A DNA stretch of 20,612 bases from Lachnospiraceae bacterium (lineage in GTDB: Bacteria; Bacillota; Clostridia; Lachnospirales; Lachnospiraceae), in contig SFEV01000047.1 of the NCBI GenBank assembly GCA_004557975.1, positions 1 through 20,612 of the forward strand, written 5' to 3'. The translations under genes were made by a program, and so were the position numbers. The notes under the pieces are model-generated. The model saw only the letters and a list, made by a program, of their open reading frames with translations, did not search any database and was not told where the DNA came from. Below, one piece after another: positions 8,552 to 14,216 of this stretch. Every line of letters begins with the position of its first letter. The first letter of the stretch is position 1.

Positions 8552-8626
8552 ATTGGTTATTTCTGTCCGACTGAGATTGGTCATTTTCTCCCGACCATAA
8601 ATGGCTAATTTCTCCCGACGCTAACA
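8552..8626 (-). repeat. Right terminal repeat array of IS21 element
   Basis: Three related 20-mers start at 8552, 8576 and 8600 (ATTGGTTATTTCTGTCCGAC, ATTGGTCATTTTCTCCCGAC, AATGGCTAATTTCTCCCGAC) at an exact 24-bp period and end 7 nt from the IS boundary CTAACA. They are the inverted counterpart of the left array. Confidence 0.85.
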
Positions 8627-8630
8627 GCAC
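8627..8630. repeat. Right target-site duplication (GCAC) of the IS21 element
   Basis: The same GCAC as at 6287-6290, placed directly after CTAACA. Confidence 0.85.
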
Positions 8631-8831
8631 TGACAGAACATGCTCAGCCAGGGATTCCCCCCCCCTGATTTTTCTGATGTATTTCCTGCTATATTTCATG
8701 TCTGTTATCGCAAATATTGTATTTTTCAGTTCTCTGACGATGCAGATCAGACCTTTGCGCCTGAACGCACCAGACAACTGATTCTGTAAATGGAAATTAC
8801 AAAATGCAACAAACAATGACAGAATAAGCAT
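8631..8831 (-). other. Possible IS-interrupted ORF or leader upstream of the HPt gene
   Basis: On the minus strand a frame from the ATG at 8831 runs into the IS. When the IS and one GCAC copy are removed in thought, this frame continues across the join as ...VLSVRQKG and stops at TAG 12 nt before the HPt start codon. The restored product would be about 70 residues. No family is recognised, none of its ATG codons has a good ribosome binding site, and it contains a nine-base G run. It may be a small operon gene broken by the IS, or simply an untranslated leader. Confidence 0.25.
8657..8665. repeat. Nine-base C homopolymer
   Basis: Nine consecutive C residues (G on the minus strand) lie about 30 bp from the right IS end and, before the insertion, about 70 bp upstream of the HPt start. 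Runs this long are slippage-prone. It is the longest G/C homopolymer seen in the window. Confidence 0.8.
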
Positions 8832-8841
8832 ATTAATTCTG

Positions 8842-8889
8842 CAATATAAACTATAATATACCAATATAAACCATAAAAATCAATATAAA
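8842..8889. repeat. Three direct repeats of CAATATAAA
   Basis: Exact copies of CAATATAAA occur at 8842-8850, 8862-8870 and 8881-8889, spaced 20 and 19 bp, close to two helical turns. They overlap the start, spacer and -35 region of the minus-strand promoter at 8855-8883 and lie about 60 bp upstream of the plus-strand promoter of the HTH gene. The arrangement suggests cooperative binding of a regulator on one face of the DNA. Confidence 0.7.
8855..8883 (-). promoter_or_regulatory. Candidate native promoter of the HPt-kinase-c-di-GMP operon
   Basis: On the minus strand TTGATT (8883-8878) and TATATT (8860-8855) are separated by 17 nt, predicting a start near 8848. Before IS insertion this would have given a leader of about 250 nt to the HPt gene. 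The IS now separates the promoter from the operon by 2.3 kb. The region is very AT-rich, so chance matches are possible. Confidence 0.5.
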
Positions 8890-8943
8890 AAGATATATTA
8901 GTCATTTCAATTTACCTTTATATATGCAATTTTTTCTTGCATC

Positions 8944-8972
8944 TTGCACAAATCAAAATCAGAGGATATAAT
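8944..8972 (+). promoter_or_regulatory. Sigma-A promoter of the HTH regulator gene
   Basis: TTGCAC (8944-8949) and perfect TATAAT (8967-8972) are separated by 17 nt. The predicted start is near 8979, only about 15 nt before the ATG, so the ribosome binding site AAGGAGGAG lies at the very 5' end of the transcript. Confidence 0.8.
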
Positions 8973-8993
8973 GCAGAAAAGGAGGAGATTTCC

Positions 8994-10508
8994 ATGATAC
9001 CTTTTGCTGAAAAACTTTCGTTTTTAATGCGTATTGCCAGTATAAGCAACAAGGAGCTTGCCGCTGAGATATCTGTCGACCCATCCATGATCAGTCTGAT
9101 GCGGACAGGCAAGAGAAGATTGTCTAAAAATCCTGTTCAGGTAAAGAAGATGGCCTCTTTTTTTGCCAGACGCTGCAGCGCGGCGTTTCAGCGCCAGGCT
9201 CTGTCAGACATGCTGGGAAAGGTTTCCATCAATACCCGCATGCCCGTTGATGAGCTGGCTTTCTGTCTGGAAAGATGGTTGCAGGGAGAAAATGATTCCG
9301 ATCTTGTCGGTACGATACTGCAGAATATCCAGCCTTCTCCCACTCAGCCCCCGGAATCAGATGAACCTCCCGCAGCTCCCACTTCGGGAAACCAATCTCT
9401 GTTCTTTTACGGCGAAGAAGGAAGACGTGAAGTCATGTACCGCATGATGCAGGAGATTCAGAGTATGGAGGAACCCAGCTCCGTTTTAATGGTCGTGGAT
9501 GACAACCTGGAATGGCTGCTCTCTGACTACCCCATGACAAAAAAGATTCAGGCCAGCCTTATGGATGTAATGGAACGTGGTTTCACATTCCACCAGATCA
9601 TGCCTCCGCTGAACTACATCAACCGCTACGCGGAATCGCTGAAATTCTGGCTGCCTATATATGCCACAGGACAGATCAAGGTCTATTACTATCCCCGGCT
9701 CCGGGGCAACCTGTACCGGCATTCCATCATCGTGGTGCCGGGCCGCTGCGTTCAGTATGCAGCCTCCGTAGGCCCGGGAAGTACAAGTGATATCACCATG
9801 TTTTCCACTGACCCGAAGCTGGTGTCTGCCTTTGTGAATCAGTTCCGTGAACACATTTCCCTGTGTCGCCCGGCACTGAACGTTCATACGGACCTCGATG
9901 ACTATTATCCCTGTATTTCGGATGTCCTTTCCCGTCCGGGTGATATTATTCAAATGGTCAGCCCGCTTTCCACAAACACACTGCCTCTGGAACTTGCAGA
10001 GCGCTGTATGAAAGAAACAGACAGTCCAATCTGGAAAACTGCTTTTCAGGCGATCATAGATGACCGTGCCCGTTTTGAGGAACATCTGAAGCAATACCCG
10101 CTGATTGATATGTCCCGTCTGGCCACGGCGGAGGAAGTTCGTGCCGGCAGGGTTTATATAGGCGCTGAGATCCCCTCCAATGCGGACCATCCACGCTACA
10201 CGCCGCAAACCTACGCCTTTCATCTGCAGAACATTCTGAACCTTATGGATCAGTATGAAAACTACAGCTTCCTGCCCCGCCCGATAAAGGACCATCCAAA
10301 TTACAATCTGGTTGTAAATGAGGGCGGTCTGGCGCTCATGATCCGCATGCAGCAGCCGCCTCTGATGCTGGAACTCCGGCGTCCCGAAATGGTCATTGCC
10401 TGCCGCGAACATCTGATGCGAAAGGCTGAGGCTGTGGAATATAACGGCATCCACCGGGAAAAGGTCCGGATGGAACTGCGGGCGCTGATACAGGAGCTTG
10501 GCAGCTGA
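8994..10508 (+). CDS. HTH-domain regulator with large uncharacterised C-terminal region
   Basis: A 504-residue protein. Residues about 3-57 form an XRE-like helix-turn-helix (FAEKLSFLMRIASISNKELA, then SVDPSMISLMRTGKRRLS). Residues 60-110 are helical, and 112-133 are a Pro/Ser-rich linker (PSPTQPPESDEPPAAPT). The remaining 370 residues form a soluble alpha/beta region with no membrane segment and no catalytic motif I recognise. Its first part (about 140-310: a helix, SSVLMVVDD, then a strand pair around KVYYYPRLRGNLYRHSIIVV) recalls the inactive phospholipase-D-like fold used as a ligand sensor in some regulators; this is a guess. The start at 8994 is fixed by AGGAGG 8 nt upstream; a longer frame from 8937 would begin before the promoter. 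It diverges from the signalling operon and may regulate it or itself through the CAATATAAA repeats. Confidence 0.85.
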   Translation: MIPFAEKLSFLMRIASISNKELAAEISVDPSMISLMRTGKRRLSKNPVQVKKMASFFARRCSAAFQRQALSDMLGKVSINTRMPVDELAFCLERWLQGENDSDLVGTILQNIQPSPTQPPESDEPPAAPTSGNQSLFFYGEEGRREVMYRMMQEIQSMEEPSSVLMVVDDNLEWLLSDYPMTKKIQASLMDVMERGFTFHQIMPPLNYINRYAESLKFWLPIYATGQIKVYYYPRLRGNLYRHSIIVVPGRCVQYAASVGPGSTSDITMFSTDPKLVSAFVNQFREHISLCRPALNVHTDLDDYYPCISDVLSRPGDIIQMVSPLSTNTLPLELAERCMKETDSPIWKTAFQAIIDDRARFEEHLKQYPLIDMSRLATAEEVRAGRVYIGAEIPSNADHPRYTPQTYAFHLQNILNLMDQYENYSFLPRPIKDHPNYNLVVNEGGLALMIRMQQPPLMLELRRPEMVIACREHLMRKAEAVEYNGIHREKVRMELRALIQELGS

Positions 10509-10585
10509 TCCGCTCTTTTCTTTCGCAAGACCAGGAAGTTCGCCGACCGACGCATGGTAACCGGACTTCCATGTAATTCTGTGCA

Positions 10586-10624
10586 AAAAGCACGGATTCC
10601 CATCCTCTGAGAATCCGTGCTTTT
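10586..10624. terminator. Bidirectional intrinsic terminator between convergent genes
   Basis: GCACGGATTC (10590-10599) pairs with GAATCCGTGC (10611-10620), flanked by five A residues on the left and four T residues on the right, with an 11-nt loop. It lies 77 nt after the HTH gene stop on the plus strand and about 110 nt beyond the stop of the minus-strand GH31 gene, and can serve both. Confidence 0.9.
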
Positions 10625-10664
10625 CTTCGTCCTGTTTTTAAAATCAAGCAAGCTCCATCTGATA

Positions 10665-10722
10665 AACTGCGAAGCAGTTATTCGGTTATGAGCAAGTAGC
10701 GAAGCGGATTGCGAATATCCGC
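10665..10722. repeat. Cluster of small hairpins with GCGAAGC motifs
   Basis: AACTGC-GAA-GCAGTT (10665-10679) contains GCGAAGC, and a second GCGAAGC is at 10699-10705. GCGGAT (10704-10709) pairs with ATCCGC (10717-10722). The cluster lies between the terminator and the GH31 stop. GCGAAGC is known to form an unusually stable mini-hairpin in single-stranded DNA. The block looks like a dispersed intergenic repeat, but copy number cannot be judged from one window. Confidence 0.5.
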
Positions 10723-10732
10723 CTGACTTCAC

Positions 10733-12724
10733 TCAGACTGCCAGCGTTCTGATATGTCCTTCCAGTGTCACTTCCCTGTCAACGCCGTCATCATCGTACA
10801 GCTCATACACCGCGCCGTCATCAGCGAAATGATGAAGCTCCAGATTTTCCCAGTCAATCTGATCCACGCGCTCAGCGCGGGAGGAAAGCGGCAGAATATG
10901 TCCCCGGCGCAGGAAAATCACCACCTCGTTCAATCCGACAGAGATGTAATGATGGCCTTTCTCCAGTACACGTTCTTCTGTAATTTCTGTTCCCGCAAAG
11001 CGCAGAAGCTTCATCTCTTCCGGAAGGTATACGACTCTTCCCGCTGCATTCTGCTCGTACACCGGTGCAATCATGATGCTTTCACCGATCATCAGCTGAT
11101 CCTCCACATGTACGGCAATCGGATCATCTCCCCACACAAATCCCAGCGGTCTTGCGTACATCTCATCTTTCAGTGCCGCTTTCATATATTCACTGTAAAT
11201 ATACGGAATCAGGCGATACCGCAGCCCGATGATGTCCCGTGCAGACTGAGTATCGTCAAAAGCATACGCCTCTTGCCTTCTCGTTCCCGCAGCCGAATGA
11301 TCACGCATCAGCGGCATGAAAATTCCAAGTGCAAGCCAGCGCAGCAGCAGATCCTGAGTCGCATCTGCTCCGAAGCCTCCGATATCGGCGCCTGTATAGA
11401 GGAAGCCGCACATATTCAGTGACGGCAGCATTTTCAGATTCATGAGCAGATGAGACCACCAGGATTTGTTGTCTCCCATCCAGATTCCTCCGTAGCGGTG
11501 CATGCCGATATACGATGCCCGCGAGAACATCAGGATGCGCTTATCCGGTACAAGCTCGTCAAAGGCCTCCGAGGCCGACCGGGTCATATAATATCCGAAC
11601 AGATTATGTACTTTATCATGACGTATTTTCTGTCCTTTATAATTATGGAAGAAGCTTCTGTAATCCTCCGGATTGCCGGAAACCGTCGACACAAGGTTCC
11701 GGAATTCAAAGAACGTATTTACATCAAGATTCATCGTTTTATATTTTTCAAGCTGTTCAAAAATACGTTTCAGCCGTTTCTCCGAATAAAAGACTGCTGG
11801 CTCATTCATATCATTCCAGAAGCCCTCGATTCCCTTGTCGAGCAGGAATTTGTATTTGTGTCCGAACCAGCGGCGTGCTTCATCGTTCAGCATATCCGGA
11901 AAATGACATTTTCCCGGCCAGACACCCACCACGAAATCCTCTCCGTCCCCATCCTTGCAGAAATACTGATTCTCTACACCTTCCTCGTAGACATCGTAGC
12001 CTTCCTCCACCTTCACTCCGGCGTCGATAATGGGAATCAGACGGATACCTTGCTCCTTCATTTCCGCCACCAGCTCCTCAAAATCCGGGAACGCTTTCCT
12101 GTCTACTGTAAAATCCTTATACCGCTCCATATAGTCAATGTCCAGATAAACCATATCAAGAGGAATATGATTCTCACGGTACTGCCGTGCCACCTCTCTC
12201 ACCTCATCCGCCGTATAGTAGCTCCAGCGGCACTGCCCGAACCCGAAGGCCCATTTGGGAGGAATATAGCTTCTGCCGGTGACAGACCGGAATTCATGAA
12301 CCACTTCATCCGGTGAATCTGCATCAATCACATACAGCTCAAAGGAATCATCCTCCATAATAATCTCCATCCGGTCATAATGTGTATATCCTATATCAAA
12401 TTTTACCTTGCCGGGCGTGTCCAGAAACAGCCCGAAACACCGTTCCCGTCCGCTGACAATCAGGAAATTGTGTGCCCCGTACAGAGACTTTGTGTCCTCC
12501 TGATGATTCGGCTCGTCAACGCAGCAGCTCTCATATACCCAGCCGCGTTTGTTGATACCGCGCACATTCTCGCCCAGTCCATATACTACATCATCCTTGT
12601 CCAGCCGGTACGTAAACCCCCGCTCTGTTTTCTCAAAATACGGTACGGCGCTGTCTGTCGGCTCCGGCTTATGGAGCACTGCTTCTGTATCCAGCGGTGT
12701 ACCTGTCACAAATCTTCTTATCAT
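10733..12724 (-). CDS. GH31 alpha-glucosidase
   Basis: A 663-residue cytoplasmic glycoside hydrolase without a signal peptide. It removes alpha-linked glucose from the non-reducing ends of short sugars such as isomaltose or maltose. The N-terminal beta domain (about 1-150) precedes the catalytic barrel. The nucleophile is D305 in GFWNDMNEP and the acid/base is D418 in GGIWMGDN; IDID (195-198), RHDKVHNLFG and MRDH are further GH31 features. From memory, it resembles the Ruminococcus (Blautia) obeum enzyme Ro-alphaG1 along its whole length. W167 matches the tryptophan reported there to favour alpha-1,6 substrates. The ATG at 12724 was chosen because it gives the same N-terminus (MIRR...) and 663-residue length as I remember for that enzyme, with GGAG 11 nt upstream; GTG at 12751 and ATG at 12748 are alternatives. 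It is monocistronic with its own promoter and terminator. Confidence 0.95.
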   Translation of the reverse strand: MIRRFVTGTPLDTEAVLHKPEPTDSAVPYFEKTERGFTYRLDKDDVVYGLGENVRGINKRGWVYESCCVDEPNHQEDTKSLYGAHNFLIVSGRERCFGLFLDTPGKVKFDIGYTHYDRMEIIMEDDSFELYVIDADSPDEVVHEFRSVTGRSYIPPKWAFGFGQCRWSYYTADEVREVARQYRENHIPLDMVYLDIDYMERYKDFTVDRKAFPDFEELVAEMKEQGIRLIPIIDAGVKVEEGYDVYEEGVENQYFCKDGDGEDFVVGVWPGKCHFPDMLNDEARRWFGHKYKFLLDKGIEGFWNDMNEPAVFYSEKRLKRIFEQLEKYKTMNLDVNTFFEFRNLVSTVSGNPEDYRSFFHNYKGQKIRHDKVHNLFGYYMTRSASEAFDELVPDKRILMFSRASYIGMHRYGGIWMGDNKSWWSHLLMNLKMLPSLNMCGFLYTGADIGGFGADATQDLLLRWLALGIFMPLMRDHSAAGTRRQEAYAFDDTQSARDIIGLRYRLIPYIYSEYMKAALKDEMYARPLGFVWGDDPIAVHVEDQLMIGESIMIAPVYEQNAAGRVVYLPEEMKLLRFAGTEITEERVLEKGHHYISVGLNEVVIFLRRGHILPLSSRAERVDQIDWENLELHHFADDGAVYELYDDDGVDREVTLEGHIRTLAV

Positions 12725-12763
12725 TGATCCTTTTACTCCTTCGTCCATCACTCAGATTGGTCA

Positions 12764-12790
12764 GCGGATATCCGCGAATACAGTATAACA
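12764..12790 (-). promoter_or_regulatory. Extended -10 promoter with palindromic operator for the GH31 gene
   Basis: On the minus strand TGTTATACT (12790-12782) is an extended -10 element with no convincing -35 box. The predicted start falls near 12775, where the perfect 12-bp palindrome GCGGATATCCGC (12775-12764) begins. A palindrome at +1 is a usual position for a repressor operator, so sugar-responsive control is plausible. The regulator is not identified. Confidence 0.55.
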
Positions 12791-12850
12791 TACCTTGGGC
12801 AAAAAGTCGGTAAATTCCCTGAAAAAACAATGAAACCCATGAAAACCCGA

Positions 12851-12889
12851 TTACTGTTCACTTCGCTCACATTGGCGCGCCAACAGTAA
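12851..12889. repeat. Nested inverted repeats upstream of the GH31 gene
   Basis: TTACTGTT (12851-12858) pairs with AACAGTAA (12882-12889). Overlapping the right arm is the perfect 12-bp palindrome TTGGCGCGCCAA (12872-12883). The two pairings compete for the same bases. It lies about 60-100 bp upstream of the GH31 -10 element and 75 bp beyond the stop of the DUF6128-like gene. No T-run follows, so it is not a standard terminator. Confidence 0.55.
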
Positions 12890-12962
12890 CAATTATCCGT
12901 TTCATGGATTCCACTGCTTTTATATAGTTCTGTATCCGAAAATATTACGTCTGCTCCTGCCG

Positions 12963-14102
12963 TTACTCTCTCTGCAGTGTCCTGCACCAGTACCCGAACG
13001 CCCTGCCGCAGTCACAGATTCTGGACATCTTGAACCTGTCAAACCCGAACATTTTCGCCATATAGTATTCCTGCTGATTCCGCATGCCCGGCACCCCGAT
13101 AATATAAGCTCCGTCTGACGACCTGCCCATCAGCAGATGACGGTACTGATAATATCCGTGCTGCAGAAAGCTGCTTCTTCCGACCCGCCAGTTTTCCTGC
13201 TGCAGTCTCAGGATATCACATGGCATAATCTGTACACAGTCAGCGATCTCCTGATCCTCAAAAGGCTGGAAATGCTGCCGTTTCTGAAGCAGTTCCTCCA
13301 CACAGTCACCGGATTTATTTTTATTCTGCTGTTTCACTGTTTCCTTCACAACAGTTTCCGGCTTTTCAGGCTGAGTGATGACCTGCCTCTGTGCAGTCAC
13401 TTCCGGATTTTCGGATGCCGCTGCCACCTGCCGATCACTCACTTCCGGATTCTCCTGCATTTCAGAGGCTTTCAAATACGCGGTATCCGTCTCCTCTGTT
13501 TCTGCATCTGTCTGCATTAAATCTGTGTTCTCCTGTCCGGTATTTTCGTTTCCTGTATTTTCCTCTCCTGTATTTTCCTGTCCTGTATTTTCCTTTCCTG
13601 CATTTTCCTGCTGTACTTTTTCTGATATCCGTTGTTCCTCCATATTTTCATCGGTTTTCCTGTCCGCAGATACCGGCATTTGCTTCTCAGACATCTCTGC
13701 ATCCTTTTGGGGCAGCTCCAGCACAAATCTCTCCGTATCTGCTGTCTCATCATCCCAGACAGTGATAAATCTTCGCCCGTCTCCGCTCTGAATCCAGATC
13801 CCCGCCAGATTTCCAAACTGGTATTTTCCGCTTCCAAAGGAGTGATCCGAGCGGTACGCCCACTCCTCCGAGATCTCTCTTCCCGGGCGCATCGTTCCAA
13901 ACGGAAGTCCCAGGAGATATCCCTTTTCCCGGACAAATCCAAACACCTGAACCGGAGGCTCCGGCTGTATGTCCGTTGTCAGGCGAAACAGAATCCTCCA
14001 CATCCCGTTTCTCAGCTCAACCTTCGCAAAGCCTGAATTTTTCTGTTTCTTTCCATTTATGTACTCATAAAAATATGCGACAAACCGCCTGTATTCCGGC
14101 AT
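12963..14102 (-). CDS. DUF6128-like protein with pentapeptide-repeat linker
   Basis: A 379-residue soluble protein with no signal or membrane segment. The N-terminal part (about 1-118) is beta-rich (FVAYFYEYINGKKQKNSGFA, then WRILFRLTTD and YLLGLPFGTM). Residues about 130-265 are a low-complexity acidic linker with six copies of xEN(T/A)(G/D) at 165-194. The C-terminal part (about 275-379) has ENWRVGRSSFLQHGYYQYRH and MFGFDRFKMSRICDCGRAFGYW. From memory, this two-ended architecture matches Lachnospiraceae proteins labelled DUF6128, whose function is unknown. The ATG at 14102 was preferred over 14108 because GGGGAG lies 7 nt before it. It follows sbcC after a terminator, so it is probably transcribed separately. 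Confidence 0.75.
   Translation of the reverse strand: MPEYRRFVAYFYEYINGKKQKNSGFAKVELRNGMWRILFRLTTDIQPEPPVQVFGFVREKGYLLGLPFGTMRPGREISEEWAYRSDHSFGSGKYQFGNLAGIWIQSGDGRRFITVWDDETADTERFVLELPQKDAEMSEKQMPVSADRKTDENMEEQRISEKVQQENAGKENTGQENTGEENTGNENTGQENTDLMQTDAETEETDTAYLKASEMQENPEVSDRQVAAASENPEVTAQRQVITQPEKPETVVKETVKQQNKNKSGDCVEELLQKRQHFQPFEDQEIADCVQIMPCDILRLQQENWRVGRSSFLQHGYYQYRHLLMGRSSDGAYIIGVPGMRNQQEYYMAKMFGFDRFKMSRICDCGRAFGYWCRTLQRE
13521..13610 (-). repeat. 15-bp tandem repeat coding for ENTG pentapeptides
   Basis: Six in-frame 15-bp units encode QENAG, KENTG, QENTG, EENTG, NENTG and QENTD in the linker of the DUF6128-like protein. Units differ mainly in the first codon and keep the frame, so length changes would alter only linker length. 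Confidence 0.8.
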
Positions 14103-14125
14103 ATGCATTCTCCCCTTTCACTGCA

Positions 14126-14178
14126 ATAAAAAATGACATGCAGAAGGGCGTACTGTTCCCGCCCATCTGCTATGTCAT
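14126..14178 (-). terminator. Intrinsic terminator downstream of sbcC
   Basis: The arms beginning ATGACATGCAGA (14133 onward) and ending TCTGCTATGTCAT (14178) form a stem of about 18 bp with one bulge and one mismatch. On the minus strand it is followed by six T residues. It ends the sbcD-MATE-sbcC transcript, with its outer edge 39 nt after the sbcC stop. A TATAAT at 14185-14180 (minus) just before it could also start a separate transcript for the next gene, in which case the hairpin would be in its leader. Confidence 0.8.
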
Positions 14179-14216
14179 AATTATATGTCTGCGTTTTGGG
14201 AATCATGACCATTTTT

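Larger units (their letters stand above)
6291..8626 (+). mobile_element. Complete IS21-family insertion sequence (2336 bp)
   Basis: The ends are TGTTAGGGTCGGG at the left and the complement of TGTTAGCGTCGGG at the right, with the TG...CA termini typical of IS21. Inside are overlapping istA and istB on the plus strand. Each end carries three 20-bp repeats spaced exactly 24 bp (starts at 6298, 6322 and 6346 on the left; 8552, 8576 and 8600 on the right, opposite orientation), as expected for transposase binding sites. GCAC target duplications flank it. Both genes are intact and the interior is visibly more AT-rich than the flanking genes, so it appears recent and potentially active. Confidence 0.95.

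Noticed and set aside
8842..8889. CRISPR-like repeat or plasmid-type iteron origin
   Set aside because: The repeats are only 9 bp with 10-11 bp between them, far too short for CRISPR, and there is no replication gene nearby; promoter operators fit better.
9486..10586. 366-residue minus-strand ORF
   Set aside because: Antisense to the HTH regulator, which has a strong promoter, ribosome binding site and recognisable HTH domain.
12748..12987. 79-residue minus-strand ORF between the DUF6128-like and GH31 genes
   Set aside because: It covers the nested palindromes and GH31 promoter, has no good ribosome binding site and no resemblance to a known protein.
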